Assembly (NCBI GenBank): GCA_030765055.1
Contig: CM060950.1
Coordinates: forward strand, 18,398,729-18,462,728
Source of the DNA: Mantis religiosa
Lineage: Eukaryota > Arthropoda > Insecta > Mantodea > Mantidae
Length of the DNA stretch: 64,000 bases
Reading direction: 5' to 3'
In this document: positions 46,305 to 58,128 of the stretch, in pieces
How the letters are laid out: each line of letters starts with the position of its first letter
How positions within the stretch are numbered: position 1 is the first letter of the stretch
Notes under the pieces: model-generated
What the model was told of the DNA's origin: nothing
The model's input: only the letters and a program-made list of their open reading frames with translations
Database searches by the model: none
Made by a program: the position numbers and the translations under genes

Positions 46305-47495
46305 TTATTTTCATCCATAATAACACTTACATGTTGTCGGATACGTCAAAATAAACAGTTATATACATTTAATTACAATTCGTCCAGTCTATACAAGCAT
46401 TTTTGTATTAGAAACTTGTTTAGTTCATTTTTAAATAATTTACCTTTTTTTGTTTTTAGTGTTTGGTAGTTTATTAAATAATAATTTTCCCATTATTAAG
46501 GGATCTTTATCTGTTGACTTCTTATTTAAAGTTATTCTGTGGTAATTATTTTGTGTCCTTGTTTCATGTTTGTGACAATGTTTATTTAAGTTACCCATTT
46601 CATCCTTGCTAATTACAAACATTATTACTTTAAAAACGTATAGAGACACTACTGTTAGGATTTTGTTTTCTACAAAAACATTTCTACATAATTCTCTTCT
46701 ATTTACCTTATATATACATCTTACACATTTTTTCTGCAAAACTAGCAATCTGTTCATGTTAGTCATACAAGTGCTGCCCCATATCTCAACTGCATATTGT
46801 AGATGTGAATGTATTATTCCATAATAAGTTAGTTTCAGATATTCAGAATTTAGGTATTTTGCTAGGTTCCTTAATAAATAAAGATTTGTACTTATCTTTT
46901 TACATATATGGTCGATATGGTGTCTGAATGTTAGGTTTTCATCAATAATCACTCCTAAGAATTTTATCTTATCTAATTGCTCGATTTGTTCACCATTTAT
47001 ATTTATATTGATAGGATTACTACTATACCTGTTATTGTGGTGTTGAAACATGACTGTTTTTGTTTTTTGAAGATTTACTTTCAAGCTATTGTTTGTAAGA
47101 TAATTATTGATAATTTGCGTTTCTGTAGTTATTATTTTCTCCATTCCATTTACTTTCTTAGTAACAAATATCAATGAGGTGTCATCGGCATACGTCACTG
47201 TTTTTGAGTGTGTAGTTATAGGAAAATCATTCACGTAGATCAAATAAAGTATTGGTCCCAGGACAGATCCTTGAGGAACTCCTGCTATGATGTTTTCATA
47301 ATTGGATGTGATTTATTCTATTGTATTTCTACTCTTGGTTCTAACTACTGTACATTGCTTTCTGTTTACTAAATAGGATTTTAATATTGTGTGAAATTTC
47401 CCCCTTATGCCATACTTCTGCAATTTGTTCAGCAGCATTTCATGTGATACACTGTCAAATGCTTTAGATAGGTCATGCATGATTGTTGGGTTTCC
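46305..47495 (-). pseudogene. LINE reverse transcriptase fragment ending at the microsatellite
   Basis: On the minus strand: MHDLSKAFDSVSHEMLLNKL near 47490. One in-frame stop follows at 47313-47315, then IIAGVPQGSVLGPILYLIYV and a VTYADDTSLIFVTKK catalytic motif. IKFLGVIIDENLTFRHHIDH, YYGIIHSHLQYAVEIWGSTC and LLFNKLPNTKN lead to the end. This is CR1/Jockey-like RT wording. The ORF after the stop is 267 codons and intact, so the copy is fairly young. Its 3' end runs into the ATA microsatellite, which may have started as the LINE's own tail. Confidence 0.82.
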
Positions 47496-47510
47496 TCCAA
47501 AATAGGTCTA

Positions 47511-47868
47511 CTTTACTAAATTTATATGTTGTAATCAGTTTTTCTACTACGCACCATTTTTACACAATTAGTAGTTATACCTAAAATGTTTTAATGTAGT
47601 TCTGTGCATAAATATATTGTATGAAACTGAAAAGAAACCAATAAATGAAGAAACAATACTGATTTCATTGTTGAAATTAAAGTGCCTCACAACAATATAA
47701 CAAGGTAACAGTGTAACAAAGTCCAATCCCTACAAATTTAGCTAAGTCTATAACTGCTTTTCAAACAGTGAGGATCTGTTCTTGTGATATGTCATACATA
47801 TTTTGAGAATGTGAAGAAATTCTCTTCCAGAAAATGTAAAAATAACCCTGATATATTTTGCCATATCT
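47511..47868. other. Unassigned intron sequence
   Basis: Nothing recognised. Confidence 0.35.
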
Positions 47869-48560
47869 ATGGAAATGTTGTTGTTCAAGCACTGGACAAG
47901 AAAAAATTGGAAGCAGAGAGAAAGTCTCGTGCCAGGAATGAAAAATGTAATTCATGAGTGTCTAATGGACCCCAAAGATGTTCTTTTACCACCTTTATAT
48001 ATAAAATTAGACTTAATGAAGCAATATGTGAAGGCTTTGAATAAGGATGACAACTGCTACAAATATATCTGCAAGAAGTTCCCTGGAATATCTGACGCTA
48101 AAATTAAAGTGGGAGTATTTGTTGGTCCACAAATTAGGAAGTTGATTTCTGATACCTTATTTGAAGAAACAATGACAGATACTGAAAAACAGTAAAACAG
48201 GATTGGTTTAAAGAGTGTTATCAAAAACTTTCTGAGAAATTATAAGGATCCAAATTACAAAAATACTGTAGAAAATATGCTTGAGAACTTTCGAAAGCTG
48301 GGCTGCAATATGAGTGTGAAGGTACATTTCCTGCTCTCTCATTTGGAGGGTTTTTTTTTCTTCAGAAAATCTCGACTGTGTCAGTGAGGAGCTGGGTAAA
48401 AATTTCACCAGGACATAAAGGAAATGAAAAGACGCTACCAGGGAAAGTGGAATGTGAATATGATAACTGATTATTGCCGGTCACTGAAAAGAGATGTATC
48501 AAATTCTTTCCATAGTAGGAACTCTACAGAACGTTCATTTCATTTCAAGGCAGTATTTTA
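47869..48560 (+). pseudogene. Decayed ORF of a repetitive arthropod protein family of unknown function
   Basis: The frame reads VPGMKNVIHECLMDPKDVLL, then PPLYIKLDLMKQYVKALNKD, FPGISDAKIKVGVFVGPQIR to a stop at 48193. It continues in other frames with NFRKLGCNMSVKVHFLLSHL and FHQDIKEMKRRYQGKWNVNM, ITDYCRSLKRD. I recall very similar strings (…GERFHQDI..ME.RYQG.W...MMADYCW.L.R) as a common multi-copy ORF in arthropod genomes, presumably transposon-derived, but I cannot name the element. Three or more disabling changes show that it is a pseudogene. Confidence 0.55.
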
Positions 48561-48807
48561 AAAACCGGTTAAATGTTCAAATTTAAGTGATGATGTGAAA
48601 AATTAGTTAATTCTGAAGAGTGTTGTGCTCACAGTTATCGATTCATTAACTTATATTTGATAATACAACATAAATTGTATAGAGGCTAATATAAAATGCA
48701 TATTTTACTATTTCCTTAATTGTGAAAAATTGGATTGTGATGGAGAAAAACTAAGTTAATATTCTGATTCAGCACACTCAAATTAGGGATAATGACATAT
48801 GAAAATA

Positions 48808-49338
48808 GTTAAGTGTAGAGGTTCTACTCCCATTAGTCCTTAACCCGTAGAACCAAGGACCCGGGGCTCCTTCTACCCGGGAGCGATGGATACTCCGGGC
48901 TCTTTCCATAGGGCAATACCTGATTTCTTAAAAAGCCTCCCCCCCCCGCTGAGCACAACGTCAAGACGGGATGGAAGTGGATACGCTACTTACGCGCGTC
49001 AACCCCGCAGGGAAGACTACCGAAAACCTCGGAGGGGCCGCCCGGTGATCTAGCATATCTTCTACTAGCTCTGCAGGCTAGTACCAGAGACTTATTAGGC
49101 AACCCTCTACCCCCTCCGGGCGGCCGTAGCCTGGCCGGAGGTGCCCAATTTCCCGTGGGTGTCGGGAATACACTGCCCCCTCGAGTCCAACCCAATTCGA
49201 ACAACTCCCCTACGGGAGGGGCTCGGCAGTTCGGCCCGAGGTTCCTCTAGTAACGTTAGAGGTACCACGAGAGCTAAGGGTCCGCAGCGCCCGCAACTCG
49301 GCAGCTGAGGGGGGGACGGATCCCCTCCCCTAGGGGAG
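48808..49338. repeat. GC-rich island flanked by a 13-bp direct repeat
   Basis: About 530 bp of GC-rich sequence in AT-rich DNA. GACATATGAAAAT occurs just left of it (48794-48806) and at its right edge (49338-49350), which looks like a target duplication of a retroposed sequence. I do not recognise it as rRNA, tRNA or a known SINE. Short inverted segments (CCCCTCCCCTAGGGGAG, ACGGGAGGGGCTCGG) suggest local RNA structure. Confidence 0.6.
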
Positions 49339-49547
49339 ACATATGAAAATAAAAAACCCAGAGAAAAAGTTAAATTTTGCCTATCAGTGTTATCCTTAGT
49401 GATGTCCAAAATAGAGAGCTAGCCTTAGAATTTGACGCCGAAATTCATTGGGAATATTTAGGAAGTTTCTATGTGTCAGTAGTTCAAACTTTGCAATTAT
49501 AATGCTGGAAAAAACATTTCAACAGAAACATTGTGTATTTGTTATAG

Positions 49548-49685
49548 TTCCACCAATGTTGTCTATTACTAACCAACTTGAGGCTGCATATTTGGGACAA
49601 GATGTAGATTTGTCGTGTCATACAGAGGGTTATCCAACCTCCATCAATTACTGGACTACTGAAAGTGGAGAAATGATCGTTTCTG
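49548..49685 (+). CDS. DIP-like gene, exon encoding the first half of Ig domain 3
   Basis: The acceptor TTGTTATAG ends at 49547. It is a weaker pyrimidine tract than the others, but the frame and protein match are clear. The donor G|GTAAGT starts at 49686. The exon is 138 bp, phase 1 to phase 1, residues 199-244. It reads FPPMLSITNQLEAAYLGQ, then DVDLSCHTEGYPTSINYW, with Cys222 and Trp234. The SINYW motif is typical of DIP third Ig domains. A GC-rich inserted block ends only about 210 bp upstream of the acceptor. Confidence 0.92.
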
Positions 49686-50129
49686 GTAAGTGCATATCTC
49701 TTACTTTAATGCAGCACTAGGTTTTATCAAGCTTTGATTTTTTAACAGCTCTTCTGTTTACAGCTGTTCCAAAATATGTGTGAGTAATGTAAATTATTGG
49801 CACTAAGTACCATTATTTGGTAACAACCTATACATTTAATAAACTTGCACCTTTCAAGCTCTAGATAGACAAAAAGATTTCCCAGGATTGGAAACACAGG
49901 CGACATTTGGATATCTTCTTCTTCCTCCATGCATTAGTCATTTCTGTATCTATATATCCTGTCCGTGCCACATTCCTCTGATATTTCCACTTTTATTTTC
50001 TATGTTGGTTTCTAATGTTTAAAATGGAATGGTAGTCTCTCTGTGTTCATTCTTTGAAAATATGACATTCACTTAGTTTTATATATTCTTTAAAGTTTTC
50101 ATTCAAACTAGTGTTTAATTGTCTACAAA

Positions 50130-51200
50130 TATAACAATTTGTAACTTAAAACTTCACTTATCTTATAAGAAAATATGATGTTTTTCCTATAAATTGTCTG
50201 GGATTGCTATTTCATGTAAACTTATACACATCTTTAACCGGAAACAACAAAGCTGTCGCCATCGTTACGAACGCTAGATGTTAATATATTCTTGTTAGTA
50301 TTACCAAAATCTGAAAATAAAACAAATTTAAAAACAGAATCAAATGCCGGTATTTCAAAATTCATTACGCGATGTTTTTTTTAATATATTTTCCCAAACC
50401 ATTAAATCTCTCAGACCACTTAATTGTTTTAATAATTTAAGTTCTAGATTTATTTCATCTATTTTTATTTTATTTCATTTATTTATTTTATTTTAATTTA
50501 TTTTTATTTAAATAATAATAATAAAATAAGATCATATAAATAATATAATAAAATAATAAAAGACGTTTATAATTTTTAAAAATTTTCTTACCATCCTTGC
50601 GTTAATAAACATTTTCAAAACATTTTTAAAGAGTTTGGTATAGCTTTACTTCCTCAAAATAAATATAGTATTAAAAATTTACTGAAAATCTCTAAAAGAG
50701 ATAAAACTCCTAATAATAAAAGCTCTGGTATTTATCAGTTTAATTGTTTCGATTGTGATAAAGTTTATATTGGAAAGACAAAACGTAATTTAGAAACCAG
50801 AACAAAAGAACATTAAATATAAACAAACTGATAAATCGACCATAGCAGATCATCTTTGGTCATATAACCATGAAATAAATCCAGAAGTTAAATTATTAAA
50901 ACAATTTAATGATCCGATAGATTTAATGGTTTGGGAAAATATATTTATTTTAAAAAACAAACATCGAGGAAGAAATTTTGAAATACCGTCAGTCAATTCT
51001 GTTTTTAAATTTGCTTTATTTTCAGATTTTGTTAGTACTAACAAGAACATATTAACATCTAGGTTTGCAACGAGATCGACAGCTTTGTTGTTTCCGGCTG
51101 AGGATGTGTGTAAGTTTACATGAAATTGCGATCCTGGAGAATTTATAAGAATTATCATTTCTTATAAGATAAGTGAAGTTTTAGGTTACAAACTGTTATA
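50130..51200 (+). pseudogene. Penelope-like element, copy B, 3' half with inverted copy at its 5' end
   Basis: The + strand carries INKHFQNIFKEFGIALLPQN-like remnants, then FNCFDCDKVYIGKTKRNLET (GIY-YIG) and DHLWSYNHEINPEVKLLKQF, LMVWENIFILKNKHRGRNFE. The 3' end is TTATAAGATAAGTGAAGTTT. The first ~320 bp (50136-50450) are the reverse complement of the 3' part (LMVWENI region through the terminal TTATAAGATAAG). Frames are broken throughout. Confidence 0.75.
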
Positions 51201-51467
51201 TTTGTTTGCTTCACTGTTAATAGCTTCATATTTTATTTATTTATTAGTGTTTAATTATTTTCTGATACCTTCATTTACATGTTGGCCTATTCCCTTATGT
51301 CCTGTAACTGTTCTTAGAAGCTTCATTTCATTTATTTTGAGTTTTCTTTTATTTTTTCTACATGATGTTCCATGCTTCACTCCCTTACAGTAATTATGAC
51401 ATCAGCATTACTTTATACAACTTTAATATTCTGTGTACATGCTTAGGCTTTCACGGTGGGCATTAAT

Positions 51468-52801
51468 CCAATAAAATGAATTTCCTGGGCTTGTGGGCCA
51501 AGGTCAGAAGGATGAAAATTTTCCCAACGTTTTATTCAATTCAATTAATTTTATTGCCATTAATCTACAGCAATAGGCAAAGTCAATGTAAATCAAATAT
51601 ACAGAAATCCAGATAAATGTCATATCATAAAATATAAATCAAATATACAAAATCAAGATAGATGCCATGTCATAAATAAACACACACATGATTACATAAT
51701 ATACAACAACAAAATAAATTATTTATTTAATATATAAGCTAACTGGTTAATCAACAGATATCACAAATCTTAACTTCAAGTACAGAATTGCAGTTCTTCA
51801 AGATACATTGGTTATATATTATATAAAAGGTGTATACGTTTCTGTGTAACGATATGTTTTAGTTAGAACTCTTTATATGAATATTGTTTTCTGATATGAC
51901 TTAGTAGGCCATGTAATGACAATATTAAAAACAAATATATGTGTAATTTTGTGATTGGCTGTAGTAATAATTGTATTACGTAATGCAGTGATGTAGCAGT
52001 ACATCGGCCAATCACAAAATTAATAGAGGAGTAACGATAGTTACGGAAAATCAATAATCTTGAGATAGATATATGTTCTTCAGTCTTGTTGCATAACGAT
52101 GAAAAATGTTGCGGTGAATATAATTGTAAAGGAAAGTTAATAACCTTCAAAAAGAGTTATTCAGTATTTGTAATAGAAATGAGTGAATTGTAATTCAGAT
52201 TATACAATTAAATAATACATTACAAAATCGGAGTCATATAAAATTTTATTTCTGTCACCCAAAATCCACACCTGAGAAAAGATCTCATGACTCTTATTTA
52301 ATCAAATCTTGACCCGGATCTTCCAAACAGTCGGCGTGCTTCCTATCTGTTGTGAGTGGAGGAATAACGCCACAAATTTGTCTCCTGAATGTGTGGCTGA
52401 TCAAGTTGGAGAACCAACGCGTGGCTGTGTTTAAGTGGGAGACATAACGCCATAAATTTGGCTCCCTAACATGTGGCTTGATTAAGATGGAGAGAGATTA
52501 AGCTGGAAATAACGCCACATCTGTCATGTTTCATTTACATCATGAACAAAATTCTAGATATTCTGATATAGAATAGAAAGGAAAATTTACTAAAAAATCA
52601 TAGAATCTATTTTTAAATATATTTCCTTGTGGTTTAGTTAAATCTTGAGGTAATTTGATGTACAATCTCAGCCCTACATACTTGCTGCTAGTAGTTACCT
52701 AGAATCATCCTTTGAAGATGCTCGGAGATATGAACAAAACATTGGGAGAATTTTCATCCTTCGGACCATGGCCCACAAGCCCGGGAAATTCATTTTATTG
52801 G
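51468..52801. mobile_element. Inverted-repeat element (71-bp arms, 1.33 kb)
   Basis: The left arm CCAATAAAATGAATTTCCTG, GGCTTGTGGGCCAAGGTC, to TTTTATTCA (51538) pairs with 52731-52801 reversed. No transposase ORF is visible inside. The interior has repeated AACGCCA(C/T)AAATTTG and ATGTGGCTTGAT motifs. Probably a non-autonomous DNA element or the outer ends of a retroelement. Confidence 0.7.
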
Positions 52802-52959
52802 TTTTTAGGCTTCGGTTTTAAATATCTGTTTACACTACCAATAAAATATTTAAAGACATCAGTTTTAATTGGACAAATTATTTTTATTTGATAAATGCCA
52901 TTTTACCGTTTTAAAGTACAGAAATCATGGATCACTGCATATTACTTATAATTTCTAAG

Positions 52960-53925
52960 ATCAAGTTTAGTTCAACAATAATAATTTAATCATAAACTTG
53001 GACAAGACACATGTAATTCATTTTCAGTTTTCTCAGAATAAGTCTTCCGTACAATCACAATTAATATGTAATAATAAAGTAATTAAGTATGTAAATACAA
53101 CTAAATTTCTTGATCTTTGGATACAGAGTAACTTAAAGTGGGAGTCACATGTTGATCATCTAATTAAAAAACTGAATACCATTTGTTATTTCAGACAACT
53201 GATACACATAGTTAACATAAAAACTCTCAGAAGCGTGTATTTTGCATGTACTCACTCCATTTTAAAATATGGTATATGGTAACTCACCACATTGTAAATC
53301 ATTATTCATAATGCAAAAACGGATTCTAACAATATTTGGAGGAGTTAAATCAACATCTACGTGGAGACCATTATTTAACAAATTTAAAGTCTTACCTCTT
53401 CCATGTATTTTCATTTTTGAAATTTTAAAATTTACAAAGACAAATTTAATGAAAGGAAACGACCATTGTACCTTTAATGACACAGTTCATAATCATAATA
53501 CTAGACAAGAATGGATATTCATGTGAATAGAAGTAATACAAGAGCTCATCAAAACAGTGTAATAAACCTAGGAATCACTTTTTTTAATAAACTGCCTATA
53601 GCCTATAAAACCAGTTGCAATTTTTCAGAATTTAAAAAGTCAGTTTTGGCATACTTGCTAGACCACTGTTTTTATTGTTAGTGAATTTATGGAAAGTTTA
53701 TAGTATTGTTACATTTCTGAATTAATTGTGTATATTATAAAATTCTTGAGATATTTTTGTCAATCATTATTTTGTGTAAACACTGACTTGTCCTTATTGG
53801 ATGTTACTTGTTAATTTACAAGTATAGTTAATTGCACTGTAAATTTACAATTTGACTTGTCTTATATCATAGTACTCATGTACAATATATGATTTACAAG
53901 ATGAATAAATTATCTATCTAACTGA
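52960..53925 (+). pseudogene. LINE 3' end, relative of 24690-25436
   Basis: The frame reads LDKTHVIHFQFSQNKSSVQS, then NTTKFLDLWIQSNLKWESHV, YFACTHSILKYGIW. After a stop come IMQKRILTIFGGVKSTSTWR and PLFNKFKVLPLPCIFIFEIL, HNHNTRQE, matching the CR1/Jockey-like tail. It ends in ATCTATCTAACTG-type tail sequence near 53925. Confidence 0.7.
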
Positions 53926-55033
53926 AAAAGTAATAAATGAAATTAACAATATTTTTCTGGATTTATTTGGCAATGTTAAAATAAATTACTAATCTGACCC
54001 AAAGAACAGTATATGAAAGGGAGAAATTTGCAAAAATTTCATGATTTTGTTTTTCAAAATTTTTACTGTATTTCAGTGAAACTGAAATTAAGGTTCGCTG
54101 ATTAAGACAACTTCATAGAATCATGTAGTTGACCTCCACATAACAACTTACTCAGAAGTTCCGTTATTAATTTTTATCTTAGTCAACAATATATTAACAT
54201 ATCCAAATTAATATCCGCCGCTCGGGGCGAGTTTCTATTTTGCCCACTTATTAAAATTGCTTCCATTTCCTCTTTGCAGATGTGCAGTTGAGCCCTTGTT
54301 CATTTGTAATAAATGCCTCTATGTTCTGATGGTAATTTATTAAAATATCCTTTCCATTCTCTTATATTAATCAATTAAAGCCTAGCTTAGAGTTTAGTTT
54401 CTCTTCTTAGTTCTTATAATACTAACCATGCTTCTTTGGATTTTCTAAGAGCAAGTTGAGTATTTATATTTGCATACGTTGTTGCTAATAATTAAATTTT
54501 TGCTCTTTGTATCTTCTTCACAGTTGTTTATTTTATTATATAACTCTTGATTCCTGATGCTTCATTGGCAATACTTTTAACCCCGCATGGACTCCTGCTG
54601 CATATCCTGCAAATGTTTCATTTAATAAATTTTCACTTCTAGCTGCATATAGTGTTCTTATACTTTCACACTATCATAATATTAGCTACAATCCTCATCT
54701 TCATCCTCATGGTCGTCCTCATCCAATCATCATATGAGACCCAATATATGCAAATGGGTTTAATATAAAAATGTTTTGAGCATAAGGGTATATTTAGTGA
54801 CTTTACTATAACTACAAGAGCATTCTGCCAAGGAGGCATATTCAAGTTGCCAAATTGTCTCACTTTGTTGTTTTTTAATGAGCCTTTTACAGTTTGCTAA
54901 AAACCGACAAGAAATATTCAAATTACGGAAATGGATCAATTAAAAGTGTATATTAAACTGCTTTCTGTGTCCCAAATTATCAAATAGATCACTTAATTCA
55001 TAACATATTTGATAGACTGTTTTGTAATTGCAG
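53926..55033. other. Unassigned intron 5 sequence
   Basis: AT-rich, nothing recognised. Confidence 0.4.
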
Positions 55034-55183
55034 GAGACAAGTACGAAGCAGTATCTGTGGATAAAGGTTACAATAAGTATATGATACTAAAAATTAGAAG
55101 TGTCAGTAAAAGTGACTTTGGATCCTACAAGTGTGTTGCCAAAAATTCACTGGGTGAAACAGACGGTGTAATTAAATTAGAAG
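55034..55183 (+). CDS. DIP-like gene, exon encoding the second half of Ig domain 3
   Basis: The acceptor TTGTAATTGCAG ends at 55033 and the donor AAG|GTAAGA has GT at 55184. The 150-bp exon is phase 1 at both ends, residues 245-294. It contains DKYEAVSVDKGYNKYM, LKIRSVSKSDFGSYKC and VAKNSLGETDGVIKLE. Cys278 closes the third Ig domain. The strings FGSYKCVAKNSLGETDG are among the most conserved in DIP-family proteins, as I know them. Confidence 0.94.
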
Positions 55184-56080
55184 GTAAGACATTTTGTTCT
55201 TTTGTCACTGAATTTTAAAAAACTGAAACTTCACATAGATATGTGTGTTTGGAGGAATTTAATAACAGTGATGTCAAAATTAATCGTAAAAATATTTGTA
55301 TTCGGTTTATTGACATTCATCACTTACTTTTCTTATATTATTTAGGGACTAGTTTCAAATGCTATTGCCTCCATTTTCAACCTCTCTCCAACTAGCATCT
55401 GTTGTCTGCTCTCCTCTCTCTGGTGGTGGAACTATGAACATCTTTGTCAAATTATCTACTGGTGGGATTTAAAAGTTCAATACAGGATCCTCATTTTTCC
55501 ATATGACTATGTTCTCCCATGTTGTTAGTTTATTTTGGTTTATCACTCCTAATAATAATTTTGGATTTGGGTCAATGTGATGACTTTCATTCAAAAGATG
55601 AAATGCTACTGCTGACTTATCTTCTTGTTTCAGTCTGATGTTTCTAAAGTGCTCTTTGACTCTGGTTTTTAGATTTATTTTAGTTTGACCTATGTAGCAT
55701 TTTTCAAAATTTTTACAACTTATTTTGTATATTCTGGATTTGTTCACTGATGGGATTTCATCTTTCGTTTTTGAAACTAGTAATTTTAAAATCGAATGTC
55801 CATTAGTAGGTGCCAAGATCATATTTTGTTCCATAAAGATTTTTTTAAATTTATTAAATGTTTTGGGTGATGTGTGAATGAACTGAATATGCTGTTGCTT
55901 TCTTTTTCTTTTGGAAATGTGGTTGCTTCCTTAATGATTTTCTTTAGTTTAGCTTTTCTAATTTCCTTAAACACCAGGCTTTAGCTGTATCTATTTTATT
56001 CTGCTATGTATAATATGGATTTTTGTTCTTTGATGTATTCTTCTTTATCCATGGGTATGCTGTGTAGTCTGTGTGTAAGG

Positions 56081-56330
56081 GTTTTTCTTTTTTTTCTGTA
56101 ATTTACGTCCTCCAACGTTAAATCATATCGGACGGTGAATGGAATGGGTGAAATGGTGCTCAAATCAGTCCAGGGTCCAAGGAGCTTAGAGCTACCCGAC
56201 ATACGTCTTTAAGGATAAGGAAAACCCCCAGAAAAAACCTTATCCAGGTAGCTCACCCTGACCGAGATTCGAACTCGGAACCTCTTGAACATGAGGCAGA
56301 CACGCTACCATCTACGCTACTGAGGCAGGC
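56081..56330 (-). mobile_element. tRNA-derived SINE, family B, in a Penelope-like element
   Basis: CTGTGTGTAAGG at 56069-56080 and 56331-56342 is a perfect 12-bp target duplication. T-rich tail at left, tRNA-like head (ACGCTACTGAGGCAGGC) at right. Confidence 0.9.
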
Positions 56331-56374
56331 CTGTGTGTAAGGCTGTTTATTATTGCATGCTTATGTATAATTGA

Positions 56375-56470
56375 ACCACCACAACCATCACCACTACCAC
56401 TACCACCACCACCGCCACCGTCACCGCCGCTACCGCCGCCACATCCGCCACCGCCGCCACCGCCACCACT
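56375..56470. repeat. CCACCG/CCACTAC microsatellite
   Basis: Imperfect C-rich triplet array inside copy C. The equivalent place in the copy-D sequence (61350-61460) holds normal Penelope coding sequence, so the array replaced about 90 bp. Confidence 0.85.
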
Positions 56471-56838
56471 ATAAGAAAGAGAGTTGTCCATTGATTTCAT
56501 TTTCTATTGTGAATTTGATAGTCCTTTCTTGCAGATTGAGTAATTTTAATGCACCTTCTAAATGTTTATTTGTAACTATTGCAAAGATGTCGTCAACATA
56601 TCTATACCAAATTTTGAAGATCCATGGGAAGGCTTTTAATTTGTGTTTCAAATGCACTCATAAATAAATTTGCCAAAAAAAGGTGAAAGTGGGTTACCCA
56701 TTGATAAACCTGATTTCTGCTTGTAGTGTTTTCCATTAAAGCTGAAGAAGTTTTGTTCAGTGTATATAATATATTTTAGTAATTATGAAGTTGTAATTAA
56801 GAAATCATTAAATAATTACTATTTGTTCTATATTTCAG

Positions 56839-56913
56839 AAATCGCAGCACCTTCAATTAGAATTGGGCCCACTGTGTTTTCTCTGAGCTCATCTGTCATC
56901 ATAGAGAGGAAAG
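56839..56913 (+). CDS. DIP-like gene, short linker exon after Ig domain 3
   Basis: The acceptor TCTATATTTCAG ends at 56838 and the donor AAG|GTAACA has GT at 56914. The 75-bp exon is phase 1 at both ends, so it is symmetric and could be skipped without shifting the frame. It encodes IAAPSIRIGPTVF and SLSSSVIIERK (residues 295-319), a Ser-rich, low-conservation stalk between the last Ig domain and the membrane anchor. Support comes from the splice sites, the matching phase and its position between two confident exons, not from homology. Confidence 0.75.
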
Positions 56914-57546
56914 GTAACATGCTCCTTCAGAACATTAGGCCACAGTTAAGGGTATACTTATGTGGTGGTTCTACAAAATAAGGAGCACAGCTTAACATTT
57001 AAAAATAAATTGAAATATATGTGTTGCCTTCCAGTAGACTCAATTCCACAAAAAGGCATTCTCTTCTCTTATGCAACACAAAGACGCCTCGATACTAAAT
57101 ATTATTCTGCAGTTTTCAAATAATGGGATTACTTTTATGAAAAGAATGCTACTGTATACAGTTTCCTGAAAAGGTTATCTTCTGCATATAGAAATAATTA
57201 TCATTTTGATATATAAAATGTAATTTTAAGGATATTTATTAAGACACTAAGTATTTCTGTGACCTGAATTAGTCATGTAATTAATTACAGTATATTTCCA
57301 GTCACTTTACTTTGAGTAGCGACAGTTTGGAAGGAAGTAAATATTTGAAAATCTTGCATCTTTATTCTTCTACTCTCTTGAAAAGGGCTATAAGGATTAT
57401 AATTTCTCCCCTTTTATACTATCTCATAGCCTAAGATCATGCAGCCATGTGTTGTTAATGGCTTTGTACCTTTACTACAAAGAAACAAATGCAGTTTTTA
57501 AGCTGCTGGAAAAAATGTATGTAAATCAATCCTTTGAAACAGTATT

Positions 57547-58128
57547 TGAACCAATAGTAGGACACATGAGCAACTTTGGGAGAATATGATGCACAACTGG
57601 GAGATTACATTACAATATTTAAATCTCAGAAAAAATCCTGGAAGTGTCCTCCACTAGCATCTATACATATTTGCACTGGTCTCACCATATTCTCTGAAGT
57701 TTGACAGAGAGTATCCTCGCCAATGTTACTTATTTTGGTTCAAATGGATTCCTTGAGGACATAAATTGTCTGTGGCCTATTCTTGTACACTCTATTTTTT
57801 ATATACCCCTTCAAGAAAAAATCCCGTGAGGTTAGGCCAGAGGATCTGTGGGAGCCACAGATGTTTTGAGATTATTCGATTATCGAAGAAACTGGTTACA
57901 AACTCCATGGTATTATTAGATTGCTCCATCTTGCTGGAAATAACCTTCCCTCAATTCAATATCATCTCCGTAAAACTTCAGAGAATATGGTGAGATGAGT
58001 GCAAACATGTATAGATGCTGGTAAAGGACACTTCCAACATCTTCCTTGAGATGTAAATAGTGTAATGTAATCTCCCAATTGTGTATTATATTCTCCCAAA
58101 GTTACACGTGTGTCCTATTATTGGTTCA
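57547..58128 (-). mobile_element. Short inverted-repeat transposon with an IS630/Tc1-like transposase end
   Basis: TGAACCAATAGTAGGACACA at the left pairs with TGTGTCCTATTATTGGTTCA at the right, arms of about 68 bp. Minus-strand remnants DLTGFFLEGVYKK, ATDNLC and NIGEDTLSNFR match the SPDLTP.DFFLWGY.K..VY...P..i..L...I of DDE_3-type transposases. The catalytic part is missing, so this is a deletion derivative. Confidence 0.65.

Larger units (their letters stand above)
55290..56755 (-). pseudogene. Penelope-like element, copy C, interrupted by a SINE and a CCACCG microsatellite
   Basis: Minus strand: RT FPWIFKIWYRYVDDIFAIVT (YVDD at about 56600), then ALKLLNLQERTIKFTIENEI. Past the microsatellite and SINE come the GIY-YIG region SRIYKISCKNFEKCYIGQTK and LKTRVKEHFRNIRLKQEDK, VAFHLLNESHHIDPNPKLLL. 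The 3' end carries GGAGGCAATAGCATTTGAAA, then CTAGTCCC. A tetrapurine-rich 3' flank AGTAAGTG is shared with copies D and E. Several frames are broken. Confidence 0.8.

Noticed and set aside
48840..49330. Fragment of ribosomal RNA
   Set aside because: GC content is suggestive, but I see none of the conserved rRNA core sequences; left as an unknown GC-rich insertion.
56312..56500. Gly-rich protein
   Set aside because: Translation of the CCACCG microsatellite inside a Penelope-like element.
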